Positions 25,969-34,764 of a stretch of 64,000 nt of DNA are shown in pieces. A program made the position numbers and the translations under genes. This stretch comes from an uncultured Bryobacteraceae bacterium (GTDB lineage Bacteria; Acidobacteriota; Terriglobia; Bryobacterales; Bryobacteraceae): the NCBI GenBank assembly GCA_938003835.1, contig CALKXJ010000007.1, positions 372,001 to 436,000 on the forward strand. Direction: 5' to 3'. How positions within the stretch are numbered: the first letter of the stretch is position 1; each line of letters opens with the position of its first letter. The notes beneath the pieces were generated by a model. The model had not been told where the DNA came from, made no database searches, and saw nothing but the letters and a program-made list of their open reading frames with translations.

Positions 25969-26913
25969 CTAACGAGCCACGCCCCAGATGAGCACCCCCG
26001 ACGTCGTGGTGGCGCCGAATCCGATGATTCTTTCGATCGCCGTCGCGCGCAGCCGCCGCCCCCGGTTGTCTGGGACGTAGAGGATGTCGTTGGCGAGCAG
26101 CGGCACGTCCGCCGACTTGCGCTCGAGGATCTCCTTGAGCGGGATCTCGATCTCGTTCTTGGACCCGGTGGCCGGCTCCTTGCGGTAGATGTAGGCGGTC
26201 TTGTGGGCGAACGGCGCGAGGCCCTCGGATAGAGCCAGCACCTTGAGGACGCTGGTTCCTTCGGTCTCGTCGACGGCGAAGGCGCCCGGGCGCTTGACGT
26301 TGCCGACGACAAAGACCTTGCCCGCCTCCGGCACCCGGACCTCCTCGCCGCCGATCAGCCGGATGTTCCACTCCGGATCGGCGCCCTCGATCAGCTCCTT
26401 GACCGGGATGCGCCGCACGTGCGCGACCGGCTGGCCGTCGGGGCCCGGCTGCGTGCGGCTCACCAGAATCTCCGGCCCGGCATTGGGCAGCAGGCCCTCG
26501 GCGCGCGCCAGCGCGTCCAGCAGGCTGACGGGCGAGTCGGCCTGGAACGTGAGCGGGCGCTTCACCGCGCCCACGACGCTCACCGGCCGGCTCTGATATT
26601 CGACGATGGTGACCGTGACGATCGGATCGACCAGAATCTCGGCGGCCTCGAGCACGCGGGCAATCTCAGCTTCGAGCTCCGCCGGCAGCAGCCCCTCGGC
26701 CGGAATCCGCTGCTTGACCATCGGCAAGCGGATGGAGCCGTCGGGTCCGACGCGGATCGTCCGCGTGAACTCCGGCGCGTCGTAGACCGAAACGGCGATC
26801 AAGTCGTTGGCGCCGATCCGCTGCGCCGGCAGGTTGGCCGTGGGTGCGCCGGCCGGCGGTTGAGCTGCGCTCCAGCCGGCAAGGGCGACGATCAGGATCA
26901 GCTTTCTCGTCAC
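25969..26913 (-). CDS. polysaccharide export protein (Wza-like, SLBB domains)
   Basis: Exported protein of about 314 residues with a signal peptide (TRKLILIVALAGWSA), a PES domain beginning IGANDLIAVSVYDAPEFT, and two SLBB-type repeats (VSVVGAVKRPLTF and VFVVGNVKRPGAF). A hydrophobic C-terminus could span the outer membrane. GTG 26913 is chosen because GGAAGGGAGAAGG lies just upstream. An in-frame ATG at 26967 would overlap the preceding stop by four bases in the style of this operon, so the start is uncertain by 18 codons. Confidence 0.9.
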   Translation of the reverse strand: MTRKLILIVALAGWSAAQPPAGAPTANLPAQRIGANDLIAVSVYDAPEFTRTIRVGPDGSIRLPMVKQRIPAEGLLPAELEAEIARVLEAAEILVDPIVTVTIVEYQSRPVSVVGAVKRPLTFQADSPVSLLDALARAEGLLPNAGPEILVSRTQPGPDGQPVAHVRRIPVKELIEGADPEWNIRLIGGEEVRVPEAGKVFVVGNVKRPGAFAVDETEGTSVLKVLALSEGLAPFAHKTAYIYRKEPATGSKNEIEIPLKEILERKSADVPLLANDILYVPDNRGRRLRATAIERIIGFGATTTSGVLIWGVAR

Positions 26914-26963
26914 GAAACCTTCTCCCTTCCTGAGAACTCCTTGAGGCCAGCGCCGCCCGATCT

Positions 26964-27317
26964 TCATCGACCTGGCTCCCGCTCCTCGGTGCTGCCGGGG
27001 TCGAGCGTCACGGAGCTCCCCCCGCAGGCGAACGCGAGCTCGCGGGCGACCGGAGAGAACCGGCCGGCGCCGAAAAGCCGCAGCAGGCTTCCGACCGCCA
27101 GCTCGAGTTCGGCCACGCGTCGATCGAGGGCCGCCAGGCGCCCCCGGGCCGAGCTGCCCGCCAGGGTGAACTCTTCGAGCGAACGGAGCACCGAATTCCG
27201 CGCGAACTCCGACAGGCTCCGCGCCCCGGCGCGGATCGAGGCCTCCCGCAACTGTTCGAACTCGACTTCGCTCAGACGGAAATTGACCAGGCGATTCCTG
27301 GGGTGGATGACGCTCAT
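26964..27317 (-). CDS. small ribbon-helix-helix-like protein heading the exopolysaccharide operon
   Basis: Protein of 117 residues. Residues about 8-45 (NRLVNFRLSEVEFEQLREAS, then a helix with SLSEFARNSVL) read as a ribbon-helix-helix DNA-binding fold of the type found in MobC and antitoxins. A heptad-like helix (ARGRLAALDRRVAELELAVGSLL, about 60-82) follows and may oligomerise. Its stop overlaps the alternative ATG of the Wza-like gene. As first gene of the operon it is probably an autoregulator of exopolysaccharide synthesis. MobC ancestry is possible, but no relaxase is present. Confidence 0.7.
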   Translation of the reverse strand: MSVIHPRNRLVNFRLSEVEFEQLREASIRAGARSLSEFARNSVLRSLEEFTLAGSSARGRLAALDRRVAELELAVGSLLRLFGAGRFSPVARELAFACGGSSVTLDPGSTEEREPGR

Positions 27318-27612
27318 GGACCACCTCGGAGGAGCAGGCTCACCGGACCGGCCGGCTGCGGCAGAGCGCTTACAAACGCAATCTCCGTCCGCGCTCTGTC
27401 AGACGCGGGCGCGTGGCCGCACCCTCGCTCGTCTGGTGTGACCGCCCTCGCCTCCGCCGGCCGGGCAGCCCAGCTCGTCTCCGGCATTGCTCCTGTCGGG
27501 CAAGCCCCTGGGCGGCGCTTGCTCCACCCTAAGAATCGGTCGAAAACCCGATGGCATTAGGGCAAGCAGGCGTATTTGTTTTCGCTTTCGACTGTTTTCC
27601 TGTTTTCGCCGC
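27318..27612. promoter_or_regulatory. upstream region of the exopolysaccharide operon with repeated GGGCAAGC elements
   Basis: This 295-base gap holds the promoter of the minus-strand exopolysaccharide operon. GGGCAAGC occurs at 27498-27505 and 27560-27567, and the inverse form GCTTGCTC (one mismatch) at 27517-27524. The first two form an inverted pair. They could be binding sites for the ribbon-helix-helix protein encoded just downstream. A 5-bp stem (ATCGG/CCGAT) lies near 27535-27552. I see no strong -10/-35 pair. Confidence 0.35.
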
Positions 27613-29172
27613 TTAACGGCGCACGATGGGGTAGCTGATGCCGAGCTGCTCCATGTAGCTCCGGTAGCGCCGCGCATCGTAGCGGAGCTTCTCGAGCGCC
27701 GGCCGGAAGCGCTCCATCTTCTCGCGGTTGATCTCGATCGGCGGCCGGGTGTCGACCGGGATGAGCGACTTCCACTTGGTTTCCTTGGTCTGCTCGGCAA
27801 AATACTTCCGCGCCGCCTCGAGCAGCTCCGGCTTGAGCACGAGATCGAGCGCCGTTAAAGCATGAGCCTTGGCGCCGGCCGAGGAGCCCTTGTGCGCGAT
27901 CGGGGTGGCCATGGCGATGGCGCTCGACCAGTGATGGCCGATCATGCCCGGGATGTTGCCGGGATAGGAAAGCACCACCGTCGGCAGGTTCCAGGAGACC
28001 TCGGCGATGTCGTCGGAGCCGGAGCTGCGGCCGACGCCCGCCTCGCGCATCTTGCCGACTTCGGTGCGCAGGCCTTCCTCCTTGACGCCGATCTCGCGCT
28101 GCGCGGCGCGGGCAAGCGCCAGATCGTCCTCCGACCACTGGGGCATGCCCACGCGCTGGATGTTGGCATAGAGCGCCTCGGCCAGCGGCTGGTTGAAGTG
28201 CCCCGGCCAGGCCGAAGCGAGGATCCGCTCGCTCACCGCCGTGTCGGTCATCATGGCCGCCGCCTCAGCGATCTTCGTGCCCAACTGGTGCAGTTCGACG
28301 ATCCGGTCGTAGTCCCACTCGCGGAAGTAGTACCAGACGGTGGCCTCCGAGGGGACGACGTTCGGCTGGTTGCCGCCTCTGACCACCACGTAGTGCGAGC
28401 GATGCTCCGGCCGGAGATGCTCGCGGCGGTAGTTCCAGCCGATGTTCATCAGTTCGACGGCGTCGAGCGCCGAACGGCCCTGCCAGGGCGCGCCGGCCGA
28501 GTGGGCGCTGCGCCCGCGGAAAGTGTACTGCGTCGAGATGAGCCCGGTGCCCGTCGGCCCGCCGTAGCCGGTCGTGAACTCGGCGGCGATATGGCTGCTC
28601 AGCATCACGTCGACGTCGCGGAACAGCCCGGCGTTCACCATAAAAGTCCGGCTGCCGATGAGCTCCTCGGCGACGCCCGGATAGATGCGCAACGTGCCGG
28701 GAATCCGGTATTTCTTCATGAGATCCCGCACCACCAGGGCCGCCGTGATGTTGACCGCCTGGCCGGCGTTGTGGCCCTCGCCATGGCCGGGTCCGCCCTC
28801 GATGAGCGGCGAGTGGTAGGCGACGCCGGGCCGCTGCGAAGTCTCCGGCAGCCCGTCGATGTCGGCCATGAATCCGATGACCGGCTTGCCCGAACCCCAG
28901 GAGGCCTCGAAGGCCGTGGGCAGGCCGGCGACGCCGCGGCGAACGGTGAAGCCCTCGCGCTCGAGCAGCTCGGCCAGATAGCGCGACGTCTCCACCTCCT
29001 CGTAGCCGAGCTCGGCGAAGCTGAACAGGCTGTCGACGATCTGTTGCGTCAGCCGCGCCCGCGCCTCGACCATTTCGAGGGCCCGGGCCTTGAGCTCTTC
29101 GAGCGGAGGCGTCTGGGCGAAAACGGGCGCCGCCAGCCAGGCGGCCAGGACGAACGAAGCGGATCGTTTCAT
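27613..29172 (-). CDS. M20-family amidohydrolase/peptidase (AbgB-like), exported
   Basis: Zinc amidohydrolase of 519 residues with a Sec signal (KRSASFVLAAWLAAPVFAQ). Family motifs are GFMADIDGLPE, GHGEGHNAGQAVN (metal histidines), PGVAEELIGSR (catalytic glutamate region), and a dimerisation domain with GRSAHSAGAPWQGRSALDAVELM. The closest named relative by motif is AbgB, which cleaves p-aminobenzoyl-glutamate. Other N-acyl amino acids or dipeptides are equally possible. Confidence 0.85.
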   Translation of the reverse strand: MKRSASFVLAAWLAAPVFAQTPPLEELKARALEMVEARARLTQQIVDSLFSFAELGYEEVETSRYLAELLEREGFTVRRGVAGLPTAFEASWGSGKPVIGFMADIDGLPETSQRPGVAYHSPLIEGGPGHGEGHNAGQAVNITAALVVRDLMKKYRIPGTLRIYPGVAEELIGSRTFMVNAGLFRDVDVMLSSHIAAEFTTGYGGPTGTGLISTQYTFRGRSAHSAGAPWQGRSALDAVELMNIGWNYRREHLRPEHRSHYVVVRGGNQPNVVPSEATVWYYFREWDYDRIVELHQLGTKIAEAAAMMTDTAVSERILASAWPGHFNQPLAEALYANIQRVGMPQWSEDDLALARAAQREIGVKEEGLRTEVGKMREAGVGRSSGSDDIAEVSWNLPTVVLSYPGNIPGMIGHHWSSAIAMATPIAHKGSSAGAKAHALTALDLVLKPELLEAARKYFAEQTKETKWKSLIPVDTRPPIEINREKMERFRPALEKLRYDARRYRSYMEQLGISYPIVRR

Positions 29173-29229
29173 CGGACCGGTTCCTTGTCGAGCGGCGGCG
29201 GGCGGCCGCCGCCAGCACCCAATATAGCC

Positions 29230-29865
29230 TTATCGAAGGCCTCGCAAGAACGGGTTGGTCTCCTTCTCGTGCCCGATGGTGGTCTCGGGCCCGTGCCCGG
29301 GAATGACGAGCGTCGCTTCATCGAGCACGAGGAGCTTGTCGGCAATCGAGCGCAGGATGAGGCGGCCGTCGCCTCCGGGCAGGTCGGTGCGGCCGATGCT
29401 GGCGCGGAAGAGCGTGTCGCCCGCCAGGAGCCTGCCCTCGGCAGGGAGCCACAGCGAGATGCTGCCGGGGGTGTGACCCGGGGTGTGCAGAACGTGGAGC
29501 TCGAGGCCGCCCACACGGAGCCGGTCGCCGTCGCGCGCCTCTGAGTCGACCTCGACGCGCCCGGGCGGCGCCATGCCCAGCCAGGCCGCCTGCACGTCTA
29601 GGTAGTCGACGAGCGCCTGGTCGTCGGCGTTCATGTAGACCGGCGCTCCGGTGGCCGCGCGCAGCGCCGCGGCGCCGCCGATGTGGTCGATGTGGGCGTG
29701 CGTCACCACAATCATCTTGACGCGCAGCCCGTGGCGAGAGACGATTGCGAGGATCTCGCCCACGTCGTCGCCCGGATCGATCACCACGGCCTCGCGCGTC
29801 GTCTCATCGCCGAGGATCGAGCAGTTGCAGGCCAGCGGCCCGACCGGCAGGATCTCATGAATCAT
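29230..29865 (-). CDS. MBL-fold hydrolase, glyoxalase II-like
   Basis: Cytoplasmic metallo-hydrolase of 211 residues with a complete metal set: H56-x-H58-x-D60-H61 (THAHIDH), H131 (HTPGHT), D150 (AGDTLF) and H191 (PGHGPETT). It is shorter than true glyoxalase II and belongs to the YcbL-like group. It may hydrolyse S-lactoylglutathione or another thioester. It lies between two peptidase genes on the same strand. Confidence 0.87.
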   Translation of the reverse strand: MIHEILPVGPLACNCSILGDETTREAVVIDPGDDVGEILAIVSRHGLRVKMIVVTHAHIDHIGGAAALRAATGAPVYMNADDQALVDYLDVQAAWLGMAPPGRVEVDSEARDGDRLRVGGLELHVLHTPGHTPGSISLWLPAEGRLLAGDTLFRASIGRTDLPGGDGRLILRSIADKLLVLDEATLVIPGHGPETTIGHEKETNPFLRGLR

Positions 29866-29884
29866 GGCTTCGCCCCGGAGCGCC

Positions 29885-32014
29885 TCACTCGCGGATGCCG
29901 GCCAGATCGAGCAGGAACGCGTAGCGGAAGGCGCGCTCGCGATAGCTGTCGTCGCGGGCGGTGAAGCCGCTGTGGCCGGCCTCGAGATCGGTCTTGAGCA
30001 GCAGCAGGTTGTCGTCCTGCTTGACGGCGCGCAGCTTGGCCACCCATTTGGCCGGCTCCCAGTACTGCACCTGCGAGTCGTGCAGCCCGGCCGTCACCAG
30101 CAGGTGCGGGTAGCGCCCGGGCACGGTCTGGTCGTAGGGCGAATAGGAGAGCATGTAGTCGTAGTAGACCTTGTCCTCGGGATTGCCCCACTCATCGTAT
30201 TCGTTCGTCGTGAGCGGGATCGTGGCGTCGAGCATCGTGGTGACGACGTCGACGAACGGCACCTCGGCGATGGCGCCGGCAAACAGCTCCGGGCGCATGG
30301 TGATGACGGCGCCCACGAGCAGCCCGCCCGCGCTGCCGCCCCAGGCGTAGATGCGCCTGGGATCGGCGTAGCGCTCGCGGATGAGGAACTCGGCCGAGTC
30401 GATGAAGTCGTAAAACGTGTTTTTCTTCTTGAGCAGCTTGCCATCCTCGTACCACTCGCGGCCGAGCTCCTGGCCGCCGCGGATGTGAGCGATGGCATAG
30501 ACGAAGCCGCGGTCGAGCAGGCTAATGGCATACGGGTCGAAGCGCGGGTCGGTCGAGAAGCCGTAGGAGCCGTAACCGCGCAGCAGCAGCGGCCGCCGCC
30601 CGTCTCGATCAAACGGGAGGCGATAGACCAGCGAGATCGGCACCCGCTTGCCGTCGCGCGCCGGCGCCTCCAGCCGCTCGGTGCGATAATTGGCCGGGTC
30701 GAAGCCGCCGCCGATCTCCTGGCGCTTCACCAGGGTGCGCCGGCGCGTGTTCATGTCGTAGTCGTAGACGCTTTCGGGCGTCGTGAGCGAGGAGTAGGCG
30801 TAACGCACCACCGCCGTGTCGGTCTCATAGTTATCCACCGGATCGGCCACATAGGCCGGCTCGCCGAAGTCGACATAGTGGCCTTCGGAGGCGCCCCAGG
30901 GCCGCACCTGCAACTGGAGCAGGCCCCCTTTGCGCTCCACCGCCACAAGATGATCCCGGAAGAGCTCGAAACCAGCGAGAAAGACCTGCTCGCGGTGCGG
31001 GATCACCTCCTGCCAGGCGGCCGGCTCCGAGCGGCCTACCGGCGTGCGCATCAGCCGGAAGTTTTTCGCGCCGCGGTTGGTGCGGATGTAGAAATGCTCG
31101 CCCAGGTGGTCGATCTCATACTCGTGCTCGCGCTCGCGCGGCAGGAAGACCCGAAAGCTGCCCCGAGCCTGGGAGGCGTCCAGATACCGGTATTCGCTGC
31201 TCAAGGTCTGCTGCGAGGCGATCAGGAGGAACCGCTCGGACTTGGTCTTGAGGACACGGCAACTGAAGGTTTCGTCTTTCTCCTCATAGACGAGCTCGTC
31301 GGAGGCCGGATCCGTGCCGAGCACATGCCGCCAGATCTGGTAGGACCGGAGCGTCTCGGGGTGCTGGCGGGCGTAGAAGACGGTGCGGTTGTCGTTGGCC
31401 CAGGCCAGATTTCCGGTGACGCGTGCAATGCGGTCGGCAAACTCCCCGCCGCGAGACAGGTCCCGGAAGCGGATCTCATAGAACCGGCGGCCCACAGTGT
31501 CCACGGCATAAGCGGCGATTTTGCCATCAGGGCTGATCACCGGCCCCCGCACGGAGCAGAATTTGTGCCCCTCGGCCACCTGGTTGACGTCGAGGATCAC
31601 CTCCTCGGGCGCGTCGAGCGAGCCGCGCCGGCGACAATAGACGGGATAGTTCTGGCCTTCGATATCGCGCCGGTAGTAATAGTAGCCCCGCCGAAGATAC
31701 GGCGCCGAGACGTCACTCTGCTTGATGCGCGCCTTGAACTCGGCGAACAGTTTCTCCTGAAGCGCCGCCGTGTGCGCCATCTTCCGCGCCGTGTAGTCGT
31801 TTTCCGCCTTCAGGTACTCGAGCACCGCCGGATCTTCGCGGTTCTTGAGCCAGTAGTAGTCGTCGATGCGCACATGGCCGTGCTTTTCGAGTTTCGTCGG
31901 CACGGCGCGCGCCACGGGCGGCTTGTCCTGCCGCGCCAGCCGGCAGGCGGGAAACAGCAGCAGCACACCGCAGGCGGCCGCCGCCAGCGCCGCCCCGGCA
32001 GAGGGTTCGACCAT
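29885..32014 (-). CDS. prolyl oligopeptidase family serine peptidase (S9A, oligopeptidase B-like)
   Basis: Peptidase of 709 residues. A beta-propeller fills about residues 35-430 and an alpha/beta-hydrolase domain carries the triad S561 (GGSAGG), D646 (LHDSQV) and H681 (EAGHSG). The N-terminus has a hydrophobic segment ending LLLFPAC, a weak lipobox, so it may be an exported lipoprotein. The start is ATG 32014. An upstream in-frame start at 32083 would run through the divergent gene. The family cleaves short peptides after proline or basic residues. Confidence 0.9.
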   Translation of the reverse strand: MVEPSAGAALAAAACGVLLLFPACRLARQDKPPVARAVPTKLEKHGHVRIDDYYWLKNREDPAVLEYLKAENDYTARKMAHTAALQEKLFAEFKARIKQSDVSAPYLRRGYYYYRRDIEGQNYPVYCRRRGSLDAPEEVILDVNQVAEGHKFCSVRGPVISPDGKIAAYAVDTVGRRFYEIRFRDLSRGGEFADRIARVTGNLAWANDNRTVFYARQHPETLRSYQIWRHVLGTDPASDELVYEEKDETFSCRVLKTKSERFLLIASQQTLSSEYRYLDASQARGSFRVFLPREREHEYEIDHLGEHFYIRTNRGAKNFRLMRTPVGRSEPAAWQEVIPHREQVFLAGFELFRDHLVAVERKGGLLQLQVRPWGASEGHYVDFGEPAYVADPVDNYETDTAVVRYAYSSLTTPESVYDYDMNTRRRTLVKRQEIGGGFDPANYRTERLEAPARDGKRVPISLVYRLPFDRDGRRPLLLRGYGSYGFSTDPRFDPYAISLLDRGFVYAIAHIRGGQELGREWYEDGKLLKKKNTFYDFIDSAEFLIRERYADPRRIYAWGGSAGGLLVGAVITMRPELFAGAIAEVPFVDVVTTMLDATIPLTTNEYDEWGNPEDKVYYDYMLSYSPYDQTVPGRYPHLLVTAGLHDSQVQYWEPAKWVAKLRAVKQDDNLLLLKTDLEAGHSGFTARDDSYRERAFRYAFLLDLAGIRE

Positions 32015-32024
32015 AGCCCGATTG

Positions 32025-32030
32025 TAAAAT
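32025..32030 (+). promoter_or_regulatory. candidate -10 hexamer (TAAAAT) for a leaderless message
   Basis: TAAAAT ends seven bases before ATG 32038, which would put the transcript start at or next to the start codon. No clear -35 is visible. Confidence 0.35.
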
Positions 32031-32037
32031 ACAGGGG

Positions 32038-32421
32038 ATGGCGGAAACTTTCCACACGATGCTCGGCGTCGCCAGCCGGGCACTTCATATCGCCTCCGTC
32101 GTGGTGCTGATCGGCGGCATCTTCTATGCCCGCTTCTTTGCGGGCTTCTCGGAGAGGTTCCGCAACTGGGTCTATGCCGCCATCGTGGCGCTCGTCGGCA
32201 CAGGCCTGTACAATCTGCTGACCAAGGACTCCTATCCGCCGGGCTACCATGCCTGGTTCGGCATCAAGATGCTCCTTGTGCTGCACATCTTCGCCGCGGC
32301 GCTCGTGGCCTGCCTGCGCGAGGACGCCGCCCGGCGCGCGCGCACGATGACGGGCATCGTCGTTTCGGCATCCGCCGTCGTTGTGATTTCGGCCTGGCTC
32401 CGATGGATCTCGCTCCCATGA
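32038..32421 (+). CDS. small four-helix membrane protein, CopD-like, unknown function
   Basis: Membrane protein of 127 residues with about four segments (RALHIASVVVLIGGIFYARFF; WVYAAIVALVGTGLYNLL; MLLVLHIFAAALVACL; and a C-terminal helix). The placement of histidines in helices 1 and 3 recalls CopD-type copper or quinone-associated domains. The end overlaps the ygfZ gene by 19 bases. The function is not recognised. Confidence 0.7.
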   Translation: MAETFHTMLGVASRALHIASVVVLIGGIFYARFFAGFSERFRNWVYAAIVALVGTGLYNLLTKDSYPPGYHAWFGIKMLLVLHIFAAALVACLREDAARRARTMTGIVVSASAVVVISAWLRWISLP

Positions 32422-33359
32422 CGGCGGGCTACCGCGCGCTGCGAGAGGGCGCCGGGTTGATCGATTTGAGCGAGCGCGGCAAGATCCGCGTCACCGGCGA
32501 GGACCGCGTCCGCCTGCTGCACGCCATGACGACGAATCACATCGAGCAGCTCGCCCCGGGCGAGGGCTGCTACGCCATGCTGCTCAATGCGCAGGGGCGC
32601 ATGCTGGCCGACCTCCACGCGCTGGCTTTCAAAGATCATCTTCTTTTGGACACCGAGCCGGAGACGCGCGAGAAGGTGCGCGAGCACCTGGACCGCTACA
32701 TCATCGCCGACGACGTGACCCTCGAGGACCTGACCCAGGAGCTGGCCACGCTGGCCGTGGAGGGACCGCAGTCACGAACGGTCCTGGAAAAGCTCGGGGC
32801 TTCCGTGCCCGAGAAGCTTTACGGGACCGCCGCCTGGGGAGAGCGCCTCGTCGCGCGCCTGAGCGCCACGGGCGCCGAGGGCTACTGGATCATCCTGCCA
32901 CGGGCGGCTAGGGAGGAGCTGGCCGCCGGCCTGAGCGCAGCCGGCGCGGTCGAAGCGAGTGCCGAGGACGTCCGCGCGGTGCGCCTCGAAAACGGGCGGC
33001 CGAGGTATGGAGAGGACCTCACCGAGCGCTTCATCATCAACGAGGCGCAACTGTGGCGGGCGCTGCACTTCAACAAGGGCTGCTATCTCGGCCAGGAGAT
33101 CGTCGAGCGCGTGCGCTCCCGCGGGCAGGTGCACCGGCGCCTGGTCCGCCTGCGAATCGAAACCGACGCAGTACCGCCGGCCGGAGCGACGTTGACGGTG
33201 GAGGGCAAGCCGGCCGGAGAAATCACATCGGCGGCCTACTCGCCGGCCTTCAACGCCGTGGCGGCTCTCGGCTACGTCCGGGATCCCTACGCGCGGCCCG
33301 GCGCCGTGCTCGCGCTCGGCCAGGCTCCGGTCACCGTCGTTGCGGCTGAGCCCGCCTGA
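32403..33359 (+). CDS. ygfZ: YgfZ/GcvT-like folate-binding protein
   Basis: Protein of 318 residues related to GcvT and to YgfZ, which uses tetrahydrofolate to support iron-sulfur cluster assembly and repair. The diagnostic motif K-G-C-Y-x-G-Q-E is present as FNKGCYLGQEIVERVRSRG near residue 225. The N-terminal DLSERGKIRVTGEDRVRLLHAMTTN matches the family opening. It overlaps the small membrane protein gene. The many iron-sulfur enzymes nearby (Tes-like protein, CysH, ferredoxin-type reductase) would be plausible beneficiaries. Confidence 0.9.
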   Translation: MDLAPMTAGYRALREGAGLIDLSERGKIRVTGEDRVRLLHAMTTNHIEQLAPGEGCYAMLLNAQGRMLADLHALAFKDHLLLDTEPETREKVREHLDRYIIADDVTLEDLTQELATLAVEGPQSRTVLEKLGASVPEKLYGTAAWGERLVARLSATGAEGYWIILPRAAREELAAGLSAAGAVEASAEDVRAVRLENGRPRYGEDLTERFIINEAQLWRALHFNKGCYLGQEIVERVRSRGQVHRRLVRLRIETDAVPPAGATLTVEGKPAGEITSAAYSPAFNAVAALGYVRDPYARPGAVLALGQAPVTVVAAEPA

Positions 33360-33366
33360 AGCCGGC

Positions 33367-33942
33367 TCACTCGAAGTCGATCAGGCGCATCTCCTTGAGC
33401 TTCGCCCAGATCTTGGCCGCGCTCGCCTCGGGCGTCTCCCGGTCGGTGTAGCAGATGACCTCGGGATGCTCCGGCTCCTCGTAGGGGTCGGAGACGCCGG
33501 TAAACTGCGGGATCTCGCCCGCCAGTGCCTTTCGGTACAGGCCCTTGACATCGCGCTGGACGAGCACTTCGAGCGGGCAGGAGCAGTAAACCTCCACGAA
33601 GTTGCCGATCTTGCGCCGCACCTCGCGGCGAATCTCCCGATAGGGCGAGATGGCCGCGGCGATGGCGATCACCCCGTTGCGAGACAGCAGCTCGCAGACG
33701 AAGCCGATACGGCGGATGTTGGTGTCGCGGTCCTCCTTGCTGAAGCCGAGGCCTTTCGACAGGTTCGTGCGTACGACGTCGCCGTCGAGCAGCTCCACGC
33801 GCGCCCCGGCGGCCTTCAGCCGCTCATGCAACATGCTCGAAAGCGTGCTCTTGCCGGAGCCGGAAAGCCCGGTGAACCAAAGCGTGAAACCCTGATGAAA
33901 CCCGTCGCGGTGCGCCGCCGGGTCGAGACGGAACTCAGGCAT
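33367..33942 (-). CDS. cysC: adenylylsulfate kinase CysC
   Basis: APS kinase, 191 residues, makes PAPS from APS and ATP. The P-loop is GLSGSGKST (25-33), followed by DGD (53-55) and the APS-binding stretch [21 protein letters not shown] (60-80). The end has [16 protein letters not shown] as in the family. ATG 33942 overlaps the cysH stop by eight bases. No ATP sulfurylase is in the window. PAPS made here could feed CysH or the sulfotransferase at 41761-42417. Confidence 0.94.
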   Translation of the reverse strand: MPEFRLDPAAHRDGFHQGFTLWFTGLSGSGKSTLSSMLHERLKAAGARVELLDGDVVRTNLSKGLGFSKEDRDTNIRRIGFVCELLSRNGVIAIAAAISPYREIRREVRRKIGNFVEVYCSCPLEVLVQRDVKGLYRKALAGEIPQFTGVSDPYEEPEHPEVICYTDRETPEASAAKIWAKLKEMRLIDFE

Positions 33943-34681
33943 GCGAGACTTGAACGACCTCTTCGAGAAGAATGTCCAGCTTCCGCCCGATTTTACCATT
34001 GACGGAGAAATGGATGCCGCACTCCTTTGGAGCGGCCTCCTCCCACCACCAGCGCCCGGCGCGCTCGTCTTCGCCATTGCCGGCCGGACGGGTGCAGGGG
34101 GCGCAACCGATGCTCGAGTAACCGCGGGCGTAAAGCGGATGCACGGGCAGATTGTGCCGCCGGGTGTAAGCTTCGATGTCCTGGCGCGTCCAGTCCGCCA
34201 CGGGCGCCAGCTTGATGCGCCCGTCGCGGTATTCCACCTTGCGAACCTCGTTCCGGTTCTCCGCGCTCAGGCGCCGCAGCCCGACCGCATAGGCGCGGAA
34301 CTGCCGCAGCTTGCGCTCGAGCGGCCGGACCTTGCGCACCTGGCAGCAGAGCATGCGAAGCGAGGGGTCGGCGTAGAACAGATTGGCGCCGTGGCGTGCC
34401 ACCATGCCCTCGACCTCCCTCGGGTCCGGCATGACGACCTCGATCCGCACGCCGTAGCGGGAGCGCACCATGTCCATCATGGCGTAGGTCTCCTCGGGCA
34501 GCCGGCCGGTGTCGAGCGTGATGACGCGCACCTGAGGGTTGATGCGGCAGGCCATGTCCAGGATCACCATGCCCGACTTCTGGAAGCTGGTCGAGATGGC
34601 GAACGAGTCGCCGTAGGTGCGCACGGCCCAGGCGATGAGTTCCTCGGCGGGCAGATCCTCGAGTTCGTCGAAGTAGGACAC
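33935..34681 (-). CDS. cysH: phosphoadenylyl/adenylyl-sulfate reductase CysH ([4Fe-4S] type)
   Basis: Assimilatory APS/PAPS reductase of 248 residues. The cysteine pattern C112-C113 ... C193-x-x-C196 marks the [4Fe-4S] class, which normally uses APS, and C221 in KECGIHF is the catalytic cysteine. Earlier motifs [11 protein letters not shown] and [13 protein letters not shown] fit the PP-loop fold. The start is GTG 34681. Cluster-type CysH in operon with an APS kinase is a mixed arrangement, so the true substrate (APS or PAPS) is unclear. It is transcribed from the promoter at 34702-34730. Confidence 0.93.
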   Translation of the reverse strand: MSYFDELEDLPAEELIAWAVRTYGDSFAISTSFQKSGMVILDMACRINPQVRVITLDTGRLPEETYAMMDMVRSRYGVRIEVVMPDPREVEGMVARHGANLFYADPSLRMLCCQVRKVRPLERKLRQFRAYAVGLRRLSAENRNEVRKVEYRDGRIKLAPVADWTRQDIEAYTRRHNLPVHPLYARGYSSIGCAPCTRPAGNGEDERAGRWWWEEAAPKECGIHFSVNGKIGRKLDILLEEVVQVSHA

Positions 34682-34700
34682 GTCAAAAACCCTAAACTCT

Positions 34701-34730
34701 ATCTATATAATATAGATTGATCCCTGTCAA
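34701..34730 (-). promoter_or_regulatory. cysH promoter with palindromic operator over the -10
   Basis: On the minus strand, TTGACA (34725-34730) is followed after 17 bases by TATAGA (34702-34707). A 17-bp near-perfect palindrome, ATCTATAT-A-ATATAGAT (34701-34717), covers the -10. It is the most AT-rich spot in the neighbourhood. The arrangement suggests repression by a dimeric regulator, possibly of the sulfur or iron-sulfur responsive Rrf2 type; the identity is inference. Confidence 0.6.
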
Positions 34731-34764
34731 GAGCGAGCAGTCGGAATTCTGCTCCCGAATGCCC

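Noticed and set aside
26964-27317. Plasmid mobilisation protein MobC
   Set aside because: Only the ribbon-helix-helix-like part is similar; no relaxase, origin of transfer or other plasmid gene is present, and it is joined to the exopolysaccharide operon.
27480-27570. Possible cyclic-di-GMP riboswitch upstream of the exopolysaccharide operon
   Set aside because: The stems and the conserved loop sequences of known classes could not be laid on this region; only short repeats and a 5-bp stem are seen.
29864-32110. Plus-strand reading frame of 748 codons opposite the S9A peptidase gene
   Set aside because: It is a shadow of a peptidase with a full catalytic triad on the other strand; the antisense product has no recognisable domain.
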